Shown: positions 1 to 5,407 of the stretch, one piece after another
Layout of the letters: every line of letters begins with the position of its first letter
Numbering within the stretch: the first letter of the stretch is position 1
Assembly (NCBI GenBank): GCA_964383855.1
Contig: CAYLIP010000074.1
Span: 1-9,963, forward strand
Length of the DNA stretch: 9,963 nt
Direction: 5' to 3'
Source of the DNA: CAZHAC01 sp964383855
Lineage (GTDB): Bacteria; Chloroflexota; Dormibacteria; Dormibacterales; Dormibacteraceae
Position numbers and translations under genes: made by a program
The notes under the pieces: model-generated
What the model was told of the DNA's origin: nothing
Seen by the model: the letters and a program-made list of their open reading frames with translations, nothing else
The model's database searches: none

Positions 1-430
1 CTGCCGCAGGTAGCTGTCGCTGCAGCAGGCACCGCGCCACCGGCCGCGTGGCGCGGAACATCCGCTCGAGCCAGCCCGGCTCCCTGGCCGCCGGCCCGCC
101 CCGCTTGCGGGCCTCGACCAGGTTCTTCATGTCGATCCGGGCCGCGTGCTCCTGGGGAGTCCACCTGCGGGCGGAGGCCGGGAGCTCGGCCAGCCAGGGC
201 GGCGGCCCGGACGACTCTCGCGCCGCATGCTGGGCGGCCCGCGCGGCGGCCACGTCCGGCCTGACCACGGGATCCTCCGGCCGCCGGCCGCCCGGCCTGC
301 TTGTCTGGCGCTCGGCCACCCAATCCGGCCGCGCGCCGTCCAGGCTCAGGCCGAGGCGCTCGAAATCGTCAAGCTGCCGGTTGCCGGTCGAGGGCGACTG
401 CGGCTCTCGTCTCCGCCGCCAGAAGGGCAT
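1..430 (-). CDS. Partial unknown protein, N-terminal 143 residues
   Basis: An open frame runs from an ATG at 428-430 to the window edge with no stop, so only the N-terminal part is visible. The predicted protein begins MPFWRRRREPQSP and is rich in Arg, Pro and Ala. A more ordered stretch lies around residues 76-112, containing PPWLAEL, RRWTPQEHAARIDMKNL and VEARKRGG. There is no signal peptide, membrane helix or known catalytic motif. Third codon positions are almost all G or C, as in the other genes here, which favours this frame over antisense frames. It diverges from the gene at 549 across a 118-bp gap. I do not recognise the family. The ATG is the only obvious start, and no strong ribosome binding site precedes it. 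Confidence 0.5.
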   Translation of the reverse strand, partial: MPFWRRRREPQSPSTGNRQLDDFERLGLSLDGARPDWVAERQTSRPGGRRPEDPVVRPDVAAARAAQHAARESSGPPPWLAELPASARRWTPQEHAARIDMKNLVEARKRGGPAAREPGWLERMFRATRPVARCLLQRQLPAA

Positions 431-488
431 CGGCGCAAACCATACCCGCGGCGGCGCCCCAGCCGTCCCCTTAAGCGAATCCGGTCAT

Positions 489-525
489 TTGACGGGGCTC
501 AGACCCGGACGCCGTTGCTTAGAGT
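489..525 (+). promoter_or_regulatory. Possible promoter elements upstream of the 549 gene
   Basis: The divergent gap 431-548 holds TTGACG at 489-494 and a -10-like TAGAGT at 520-525, 23 nt before the ATG at 549. Their 25-bp separation is too wide for one ordinary promoter. Either TAGAGT acts with a weaker -35, or the TTGACG is coincidental. The AG-rich stretch just before the ATG (GAGACAGGG) may help ribosome binding. Nothing else was seen in this gap. Confidence 0.25.
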
Positions 526-548
526 CTGGCCTGGAAAACGAGACAGGG

Positions 549-1220
549 ATGTTTGGATTGTTCAAAGGCGGCGAACGGATCCCGGCCCGGCTGGCGGGCG
601 CGGGCGCGCCCTCCTCGCATTCGTGCAACCTCTCGACCTGCGGCGGCACCGCGACCTGGGAGTGCATGTACACCGACTCCACCGGGGCCAGCTGCGGCAG
701 CCACTGGTGCCAGGACCACCTGCTCGTCGTCGACGGCGCGCCCTTCTGCCGCCGCCACGCCGGCGTCGCCAGCCTGCTCCTCACCCGCGTGGGCACCCTG
801 CTCGAGATGCCGGTCCCGCCCGTCCACGATCGCTCGCTCCCGCTTCTCCTTCGCCTCGCCGCGCAGATCAACGAGAGCGCGGTGCAGCTGCTCCAGCACC
901 TGTACCGGGACCGCCAGGACGTCACCGTCCCGACCCACGCCACCATCCGCGAATTCCGAAACCTTGGCCGGGTGGACGGGTGGCAGGCGGTCTGGTCGGC
1001 CACCGCGCAGACCGGCTACCTGACCGTCATCAGCCTTCGCACCTCTCTGGCCGAGCCGCCCGCGGTCGCGCTCTGCCGCGACGGGTTGGTGGTCAGCGAG
1101 GGGATCCCCGACTGGATTCTCCAGCGAGACGACGACCGTTGGAACGGCGCCGGCGACGCCGGCTTCGTCGACGGGCTGATGGACGGTCTGGTCGGGGTCT
1201 TCGCGGCCGGCGTCAGCTAG
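549..1220 (+). CDS. Cys/His-rich N-terminal zinc-binding-like protein, unknown function
   Basis: This encodes 223 residues starting MFGLFKGGER. Residues 26-70 contain Cys26, Cys31, Cys39, Cys49, Cys54, His57, Cys67 and His70, in an order resembling a B-box or treble-clef zinc site (C-x4-C, W-x-C, C-x3-W-C-x2-H, F-C-x2-H). The rest is a mixed alpha/beta domain with a helix near 97-121 and a Trp-rich part near 145-190, and has no catalytic motif I recognise. No signal peptide or membrane segment is visible. The same frame stays open upstream to position 48, but that extension is low-complexity and overlaps the opposite-strand frame, so I place the start at 549. The last 8 nt overlap the 3' end of the convergent peroxiredoxin gene. 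The family is not recognised; the zinc site is an inference from residue spacing. Confidence 0.7.
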   Translation: MFGLFKGGERIPARLAGAGAPSSHSCNLSTCGGTATWECMYTDSTGASCGSHWCQDHLLVVDGAPFCRRHAGVASLLLTRVGTLLEMPVPPVHDRSLPLLLRLAAQINESAVQLLQHLYRDRQDVTVPTHATIREFRNLGRVDGWQAVWSATAQTGYLTVISLRTSLAEPPAVALCRDGLVVSEGIPDWILQRDDDRWNGAGDAGFVDGLMDGLVGVFAAGVS

Positions 1221-1698
1221 CCGCGGAGGCGACCTTCTTCGCTTCGGCGATCACCTCGTCGAAGTCGGGCTGGGGCGACTCCTTGCTCCGCTGCCAAGTC
1301 CAGCGCACGACCGCGTCCGGGTCGAGAACGAAGATCGAGCGCTGCGGCATCCCGCGGTAGCCGGCCACGTCCTCACGCATCACGCCGAACGCGGCCACAA
1401 CGCTGCGCTCGAAGTCGGCCAGAAGCTCGTAGGGCAGTCCGCCCAGCTGCTCCGCGAAGGCGGCGTGGCTGAACACCGAGTCGACCGAGATCCCATAGAG
1501 CGCCATGCCGGCCTCCCGGATCTCGTCGTGCCGTGACCGGAACTCGGTCAGCTCGGTCTTTCAACCGGGCGTGAAGTCGAGGACGTAGAAGGCCAGGATG
1601 AGGGCTCGGTTCGCGCGCGCCGCCGCGTACAGCTCGACCTCGCTGCCCCCCGTGCTCGCAAGCTTGAAATCCGGTGCCTTCTCCCCGACCGCCAGCAT
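1213..1698 (-). CDS. Selenocysteine-containing peroxiredoxin (in-frame UGA at peroxidatic position)
   Basis: This is a 161-residue AhpC/TSA-fold peroxiredoxin that would reduce peroxides in the cytoplasm. It reads MLAVGEKAPDFKL at the N-terminus, FYVLDFTPG-UGA-KTELTEF around the active site (residue 46), YGISVDSVFSHAAFAEQL near 68-85, and RSIFVLDPDAVVRW toward the C-terminus, including the conserved Arg. The UGA replaces the peroxidatic Cys of the usual TPGC motif. Both sides stay in one frame and align with the family without gap, which argues for Sec insertion rather than decay. A SECIS-like hairpin follows the UGA. The protein contains no Cys, so it would act as a one-Sec enzyme resolved by an external thiol. 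The usual Pro seven residues before the active site is Val39. The final stop is also UGA. It lies 18 nt after pxpA and overlaps the convergent gene by 8 nt. The alternative, a nonsense mutation or base error at Cys46, cannot be excluded without homologues. Confidence 0.85.
1534..1550 (-). promoter_or_regulatory. Bacterial SECIS-like hairpin
   Basis: The mRNA after the UGA holds UGACCG-AGUUC-CGGUCA, a perfect 6-bp stem with a 5-nt apical loop. The stem begins 10 nt after the UGA and the loop begins 16 nt after it. Known bacterial SECIS elements sit just downstream of the UGA, inside the coding region, with a conserved G near the start of the apical loop; here G is the second loop base. A repeated GACCGAG just upstream (1558-1552) offers an alternative, larger-loop pairing. 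Function is inferred from position and shape; SelB binding is not shown. Confidence 0.7.
1561..1563 (-). other. Recoded UGA (selenocysteine) codon
   Basis: On the minus strand the codon is TGA at 1563-1561, codon 46 of the peroxiredoxin frame, placed exactly where the family has its peroxidatic Cys. Forty-five sense codons precede it from the ATG and 115 follow it to the terminal TGA. Other genes in the window (moaC, moaB, larB, the YjbQ gene, the HAD gene) end with TGA, so TGA is not globally reassigned. Confidence 0.8.
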
Positions 1699-1702
1699 GC
1701 GA

Positions 1703-1720
1703 GTAACGCTACCGGGTTAC
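1703..1720 (-). promoter_or_regulatory. Small inverted repeat and -10-like box before the selenoprotein
   Basis: The gap between pxpA and the peroxiredoxin contains GTAAC and GTTAC arms (1720-1716 and 1707-1703) around an 8-nt spacer. A TAGCGT box at 1711-1706 ends 7 nt before the ATG. This geometry would suit a leaderless internal promoter, but no good -35 is visible, and the gene may simply be cotranscribed with the operon. No strong Shine-Dalgarno sequence is present. Confidence 0.3.
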
Positions 1721-2394
1721 CGGCGCAGGGGTCCGGTCGCGATGCCCTCCGCCTGCAGCGCCTCCCGGATCGCGCGCGCCACCTGCGCCGCGCCCTGAGA
1801 GTCGCCGTGCAGGCAGATGGTGTCGTACTGGTCGCCTCGGGAGAGGCGGATGGCCTGCTCGGCCGCCTGCTCGGGCGCCAGCACGGAGCCCGCCTCGCCC
1901 CGCGGGGCCAGCCGCCCGTCGGGCAGGTACGCGCGGTCGGCAAAACCCTCGCGGTAGCCGGGGATTCCCGCGCGCCGGCAGGCGGCCAGGATCTCGAAGC
2001 CGGGCTGTCCCATCAGCCCGACGCCGAAGCTGGCCGCCACCCGGGCCAGCGCCTCAGCGGCCTCGGCGCTGTCCTGGCAGTAGTGATAGAGGGCGCCATG
2101 CGCCTTGATGTACCCGATGGGCGCCACCGCCGCCACCGCGCCGACCTGGTAGCGGACGAGCCGCTCGAGGTCGTCGGCCGGAAGCGGGATGATCTTGCGG
2201 CCGAAGTTCTCGCGGTCGTCGAAGCTCGGATGAGCCCCGACCTCGACGCCCAGCTCGGCACAGCGGCGAAGCGTGCGGATGGTTTCGGTGGCCGATCCCG
2301 CGTGGAGCCCGCAGCCGACGTTGGCGCTGTCGATGTGGGGCAGGATCTCGTCGTCGAAGCCCACCGCCTCTCCGAGGTCTGAGTTGATGTTCAT
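1717..2394 (-). CDS. pxpA: 5-oxoprolinase subunit A (LamB/YcsF family)
   Basis: This encodes 225 residues, slightly shorter than the usual 240-255. PxpA works with PxpB and PxpC in ATP-dependent cleavage of 5-oxoproline to glutamate; PxpB and PxpC are not in this window. Diagnostic motifs are NSDLGEA at 4-10, SANVGCGLHAG at 23-33, GAHPSFDDRENFGRK at 53-67, KAHGALY at 97-103, FADRAYLPDGRLAPRGEAGS at 151-170 and CLHGDSQGA at 194-202. The ATG overlaps the stop of the upstream moaB-type gene by 4 nt (ATGA), so the two are probably translationally coupled. The stop (TAA) lies 18 nt before the selenoprotein start. A longer reading upstream in this frame is rejected because it crosses the moaB-type gene. 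The family assignment is secure; that it forms an oxoprolinase without its partners nearby is inferred. Confidence 0.93.
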   Translation of the reverse strand: MNINSDLGEAVGFDDEILPHIDSANVGCGLHAGSATETIRTLRRCAELGVEVGAHPSFDDRENFGRKIIPLPADDLERLVRYQVGAVAAVAPIGYIKAHGALYHYCQDSAEAAEALARVAASFGVGLMGQPGFEILAACRRAGIPGYREGFADRAYLPDGRLAPRGEAGSVLAPEQAAEQAIRLSRGDQYDTICLHGDSQGAAQVARAIREALQAEGIATGPLRR

Positions 2395-2867
2395 GAGTGT
2401 TGAGTCTCTCCTCGCAAGAGCTCGAGGGCATGCGGAATCACCGGCAGCACGGCCTCCAGCGACTCGATGGCGCCCCGCGCGCTGCCGGGCAGGTTGAGGA
2501 CCAGGGATCGCCCGCGGACTCCGGCCAGGCTCCGCGAGAGCACGGCCATCGGCGTCTGGGCGGCGCCCGCCCGGCGCATCTCCTCGGCCAGACCGGGGAC
2601 CTCGAAGTCGAGCAGGGGCCGCGTCGCCTGGGGCGTCACGTCGCGCGGGCCGAGCCCGGTGCCCCCGGTGGTGACGACCAGATCGCTGCCGCCGTCGGCG
2701 GCGGCCCGGATCAGCCGCGCGATCTGCTCCGGCTCGTCGGCCGCCACGGCGTGCGAGACCTGGAACCCGGCGTCCGCCAGCAGCCCCCTCAGCGCCTCCC
2801 CGCTGAGATCCTCCCGGGTGCCCGCGCTGACCCCGTCGGAGACGGTCAGGACGAAGGCCTGTGCCAA
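2391..2867 (-). CDS. moaB: MoaB/MogA-type molybdopterin adenylyltransferase
   Basis: This encodes 158 residues, normal for the family. MogA-type enzymes adenylylate molybdopterin before molybdate insertion. Visible motifs are the N-terminal strand AFVLTVSDGVSAG (4-16), the nucleotide/pterin loop TTGGTGLGPRDVTPQAT (66-82) and the NLPGS loop at 125-129. The start is a TTG at 2867-2865 giving MAQAFVLTVSDG; no ATG or GTG is available nearby in frame, and a G-rich stretch (AGCGGGGA) precedes it. The gene overlaps the end of moaC by 22 nt and the start of pxpA by 4 nt, so it sits within a tightly coupled operon. MoaB and MogA are hard to separate by sequence alone, and the symbol is chosen from the short single-domain form and its moaC neighbour. 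Confidence 0.88.
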   Translation of the reverse strand: MAQAFVLTVSDGVSAGTREDLSGEALRGLLADAGFQVSHAVAADEPEQIARLIRAAADGGSDLVVTTGGTGLGPRDVTPQATRPLLDFEVPGLAEEMRRAGAAQTPMAVLSRSLAGVRGRSLVLNLPGSARGAIESLEAVLPVIPHALELLRGETQHS

Positions 2868-3331
2868 TCCCCGCTCTTGCCCCCCGACTTGCTGAGCAGC
2901 CGCACACCCTCGATCCAGACGCCCTTCTCGAGGCCCTTGACCATGTCGATCACGGTCAGCCCGGCCACCGCCGCCGCGGTCAGCGCTTCCATCTCGACGC
3001 CTGTCTGCCCGCTCACGCGGGCGGTGGCCAGGATCCGGATGGCATCCGGCTCGAGCTCGAATTCGACCTCGACGCTGCTGATGGGCAGCGGGTGGCAGAG
3101 CGGCACCAGCTCGGATGTGCGCTTGGCCCCCATGATCCCGGCCACCCGGGCGACGGCCAGCGTGTCGCCCTTGGCCACCTCCGACTCGCGCACCGCTCGC
3201 AAGGTCCCGGCCGACATCCGCACCCGACACTCGGCCACCGCCTCCCGGGCGGTGACCGGCTTGGCCGAGACGTCGACCATGCGGGCGGCGCCCGACTCGT
3301 CGATGTGCGTCAGCCGGCCCCGCTGTGGCAT
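2846..3331 (-). CDS. moaC: Cyclic pyranopterin monophosphate synthase
   Basis: This encodes 161 residues. MoaC converts the 3',8-cyclo-dihydro-GTP made by MoaA into cyclic pyranopterin monophosphate, the first committed molybdopterin intermediate. Typical signatures are LTHIDESGAARMVDVSAK (7-24), KGDTLAVARVAGIMGAKRT (54-72), LVPLCHPLPI (75-84), GVEMEALTA (111-119), VIDMVKGLEKG (127-137) with the catalytic Asp and Lys, and the C-terminal LLSKSGGKSG (145-154). The ATG at 3331 matches the family N-terminus; a GTG at 3340 would add three residues. It is the first gene of the moaC-moaB-pxpA-peroxiredoxin run. The start lies within alternating TGTGGCA repeats shared with the divergent HAD gene, which could be an operator. 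No moaA is in view. Confidence 0.95.
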   Translation of the reverse strand: MPQRGRLTHIDESGAARMVDVSAKPVTAREAVAECRVRMSAGTLRAVRESEVAKGDTLAVARVAGIMGAKRTSELVPLCHPLPISSVEVEFELEPDAIRILATARVSGQTGVEMEALTAAAVAGLTVIDMVKGLEKGVWIEGVRLLSKSGGKSGDWHRPSS

Positions 3332-3348
3332 ACCTGCCACATTGTGGC
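3324..3348. repeat. Alternating inverted TGTGGCA repeats at the divergent moaC/HAD junction
   Basis: Plus-strand TGTGGCA (3324-3330) is followed after 4 nt by its exact inverse TGCCACA (3335-3341). That overlaps a second palindrome, GCCACA-T-TGTGGC (3336-3348). Three half-sites therefore alternate in orientation across the 5' ends of moaC and the HAD gene. Possible roles are a repressor operator controlling both directions or a 5' mRNA hairpin. The GTG codons at 3340-3338 (minus) and 3344-3346 (plus) both fall inside the second palindrome. Confidence 0.5.
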
Positions 3349-4036
3349 GCTGCGCGCGGTCGTCTTCGATTACGGGCTGACGCTGGTCAGCTTCGACTAC
3401 CCCCGGACCGAGCTGCTCCAGGTCCTCGACGCCGTGCGCCCGTGGCTCGGCCCCGACGCCCCCGACGCGGAGACCTTGATGCTGACCGTGCTCGAACCCC
3501 TGGAGGCCGCGCTGGACACCTTCGGCGAGGACGAGGTCGACTACATGGACTTCTACGAGACGGCCTGGCGGCGAGCCGGGATCGAGGCGCCCCGGGCCAC
3601 CCTCTACCGTGTCCTCGACCTCGAACAGCAGGTCTGGGACCGGCATGTGCGGGTCGCCGATGGCGCCCTGGACACGCTGCACCGGCTTCGCGCGCGGGGG
3701 CTGAGGACCGCGGTCGCCTCCAACGCCCCTTTTCCGCCCGAGATGATGCGCCGCCAGATGACGGCCAACGGGATCGCCGGTGAGCTCGACGCCGTGGTCC
3801 TCTCCTCCGAAATCGGCAAGCGCAAGCCGTCGCCGGAGCTCTACCTGGCCGCGCTCGACCTCCTGGCGGTCGAGCCGGCGGAGGCGCTCTACGTCGGTGA
3901 CCGGGTCGGCGAGGACTACCAGGGGCCGCGGGCGGTGGGCATGGACGCCGTCCTCTCGCTCCAGCTGGCACGCTCGCGACCCCCGGACGGCGTCCCCACC
4001 ATCGAGCGGCTGAGCGACCTGCTGGAGCGCCTTTGA
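3344..4036 (+). CDS. HAD-superfamily hydrolase
   Basis: This encodes 230 residues, a typical size for a subfamily I haloacid-dehalogenase-like phosphatase. The GTG start gives MALRAVVFDYGLTLVSF. Motif I is FDYGLT: the nucleophile Asp9 is present, but the second Asp of DxDxT is Gly11. Motif II is VASNAP (residues near 123), motif III is the Lys in GKRKPSPELY (about 160-169), and motif IV is YVGDRVGEDYQG (about 182-193). The helical cap lies between roughly residues 16 and 100. Substrate is unknown. The Gly in motif I also occurs in some dehalogenase-like and sugar-phosphate phosphatase members, so the gene need not be inactive. It diverges from moaC with starts only 12 nt apart and overlaps the next membrane-protein gene by 3 nt of coding sequence. 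Confidence 0.82.
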   Translation: MALRAVVFDYGLTLVSFDYPRTELLQVLDAVRPWLGPDAPDAETLMLTVLEPLEAALDTFGEDEVDYMDFYETAWRRAGIEAPRATLYRVLDLEQQVWDRHVRVADGALDTLHRLRARGLRTAVASNAPFPPEMMRRQMTANGIAGELDAVVLSSEIGKRKPSPELYLAALDLLAVEPAEALYVGDRVGEDYQGPRAVGMDAVLSLQLARSRPPDGVPTIERLSDLLERL

Positions 4037-4281
4037 GCGGCCGCCGCCGCCCGGGCCGCCTCTGGCTCCTCTTCTTCGGCAAGAAGCGGCGCGGCTTCCC
4101 GGAGCTCCTGGTGCTGACCGTGGTCGCCGTCCTCGGGCTCGCGCTCCTCTTCGGCCTGCCGGGCGGCGCCGATCTCAGCCGCTACGCGGCCGCGCTCTCG
4201 GTCCTTCTGCTGCTGCTGCTGATCGTCGGGTCGCTCGCGCTGGTCGCCGTCGCCTGGATTCGCCAGCGCGGGCGGCGATGA
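4033..4281 (+). CDS. Small two-helix membrane protein, unknown function
   Basis: This encodes 82 residues from a TTG start that overlaps the HAD stop (TTGA). A basic N-terminus (MSGRRRPGR, KKRRG near 17-21) is followed by two hydrophobic segments, about 24-42 and 52-75, linked by a short loop (GLPGGADLSRY). The C-terminus is basic (RQRGRR). Basic residues at both ends predict a hairpin with both termini in the cytoplasm. The Leu-rich second helix is unlikely to arise by chance as a shadow of the opposite gene. Its last 107 nt overlap the 3' end of larB on the other strand. No family is recognised; the coupling to the HAD gene suggests one transcript, but no function can be deduced. Confidence 0.6.
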   Translation: MSGRRRPGRLWLLFFGKKRRGFPELLVLTVVAVLGLALLFGLPGGADLSRYAAALSVLLLLLLIVGSLALVAVAWIRQRGRR

Positions 4282-5011
4282 GGACCGCCGCCGCACCGGC
4301 GCCGATGCCGTTGTCGATGTTGACGAGGGTGAGGCCGGTCGAGCACGACTGGAGCATCGTCAGCAGGGCAGCCTCGCCGCGGCCGCCGGCGCCGTAGCCG
4401 TTGGACACGGGCAGGCCGATCACCGGCCGGTCGACCAGGCCGGCGATCACGCCCGGGAGGACGCCGTCCATGCCCGCGGCGACGATGAACACGTCGGCGT
4501 CCCAGGCCATCAGCTCGGCCAGCGGGGCGACCAGCCGGTGCAGGCCCGCGACGCCGACGTCGGATTCCAGCCGGGATTCCTGCCCGCACGCCTCGACCAC
4601 CATGCGGGCCTCCTCGGCCGCCACCAGGTCGCTGGTGCCGGCGGTGACGATGGCCACGCGGCCACCGCCGGCGGCGGGGGCGAAACCCGGCCGGAGCACC
4701 CGCACCGAGTCCCCGTAGCGGACGACCTCAAGCCCGGCGACCGCGCTTTCCAGTGCCTGCCAGTGGTCGGGCGAGAGCCGGCTGGCGAGCCCCTGACCCT
4801 GCTCCTGAGCCAGCACCGCGACCAGGCGAGCCACGTCGGCGGGGGCCTTGCCGCTGGCAAGCACGACCTCGGGGAGCCCGCGCCGGCCGGTCCGCCCGAG
4901 GTCGAGGCGCGCGCGCTCGCCGAGCTCGGTCAGCTGGACCCGGCGCAGCTCGGCCTCCGCCTCCTCGACGTTGAGCTCTCCGGCCAGCAGCCGCCGCAGC
5001 GTCTCCCTCAT
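4175..5011 (-). CDS. larB: LarB: pyridinium-3,5-biscarboxylate mononucleotide synthase
   Basis: This encodes 278 residues. LarB carboxylates nicotinic acid adenine dinucleotide and releases AMP, making the precursor of the nickel-pincer nucleotide used by lactate racemase and related enzymes. It has a PurE-like core: GLPEVVLASGK (45-55), TAGTSDL (123-129), GVAGLHR (153-159), AAGMDGVLPGVIAGLVDRP (178-196), GYGAGGRGEAALLTML (205-220), the SCSTG segment with Cys223 matching the reactive Cys of LarB proteins, and NIDNGIG (231-237). The ATG overlaps the stop of the YjbQ gene (ATGA). Residues 249-278 form an Arg/Ala-rich tail not typical of the family, and this tail lies antisense to the membrane-protein gene. 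LarC and LarE are not in the window, so whether a complete pathway exists is unknown. Confidence 0.9.
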   Translation of the reverse strand: MRETLRRLLAGELNVEEAEAELRRVQLTELGERARLDLGRTGRRGLPEVVLASGKAPADVARLVAVLAQEQGQGLASRLSPDHWQALESAVAGLEVVRYGDSVRVLRPGFAPAAGGGRVAIVTAGTSDLVAAEEARMVVEACGQESRLESDVGVAGLHRLVAPLAELMAWDADVFIVAAGMDGVLPGVIAGLVDRPVIGLPVSNGYGAGGRGEAALLTMLQSCSTGLTLVNIDNGIGAGAAAVLIAARAGESRRRRPARATRRSAAAAEGPRARPRSG

Positions 5012-5397
5012 CTGACCGTCACCCACAGCCGGCGCTCGCGGGGGCCGTCGAACTCGCACACGAAAACCGCCTGCCACTGTCCGAGGCGCAGCCGCCCGCC
5101 GCTCACCGGCAGCATCACGCTGGTGCCCACCAGCATCGCCTTGATGTGGGCATCCGAGTTGCCCTCGGCGTGCTCAAAGCCGGAGTCGCGAGGCACCAGC
5201 CGGCGGAGGTGGCCGGCGAGGTCGGACTGCACCGCCGGGTCGTAGCCCTCGTTGACCGTGACCGCGCATGTCGTGTGCGGCGTGTAGACGAGGCAGAAGC
5301 CCTCCTCGATGCCGGCCCGGCCGACCAGTTCTTGCACCCGGTCGGTGACGTCGACCGTCTCTTCGCGTTGGGAGGTGGGGACGTCGAGCTCGACCAC
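5008..5397 (-). CDS. YjbQ/UPF0047 family protein
   Basis: This encodes 129 residues, near the usual 130-140. The family signature is clear: YTPHTTCAVTVNEGYDP (38-54), FEHAEGNSDAHIKAMLVGTS (74-93) with the conserved His and Asn residues, and LPVSGGRLRLGQWQAVFVCE (96-115). Members form a small beta-rich trimer; some have been reported to have thiamin phosphate synthase activity, but the physiological role is not settled. The GTG start at 5397 lies 10 nt after the stop of the PhzF-like gene, and an in-frame TGA just upstream limits extension. The 3' end overlaps the larB start by 4 nt, so the PhzF-like, YjbQ and larB genes probably share a transcript. Assignment to the family is strong; function is not shown by sequence. 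Confidence 0.9.
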   Translation of the reverse strand: MVELDVPTSQREETVDVTDRVQELVGRAGIEEGFCLVYTPHTTCAVTVNEGYDPAVQSDLAGHLRRLVPRDSGFEHAEGNSDAHIKAMLVGTSVMLPVSGGRLRLGQWQAVFVCEFDGPRERRLWVTVR

Positions 5398-5407
5398 GGA
5401 GATGAGT

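Noticed and set aside
48..548. A 167-codon plus-strand extension of the 549 gene
   Set aside because: It is Arg/Ser/Pro low-complexity sequence antisense to the better minus-strand frame 430-1. The cohesive domain starts at MFGLFKGG.
1213..1506. A 97-residue gene starting at the ATG at 1506
   Set aside because: It lacks the N-terminal half and active site of a peroxiredoxin. The missing half is intact directly upstream across one TGA, so the longer selenoprotein reading is preferred.
1561..1563. Global reassignment of TGA to Gly or Trp
   Set aside because: Several neighbouring genes (moaC, moaB, larB, the YjbQ gene, the HAD gene, the membrane protein) end with TGA at the expected family length.
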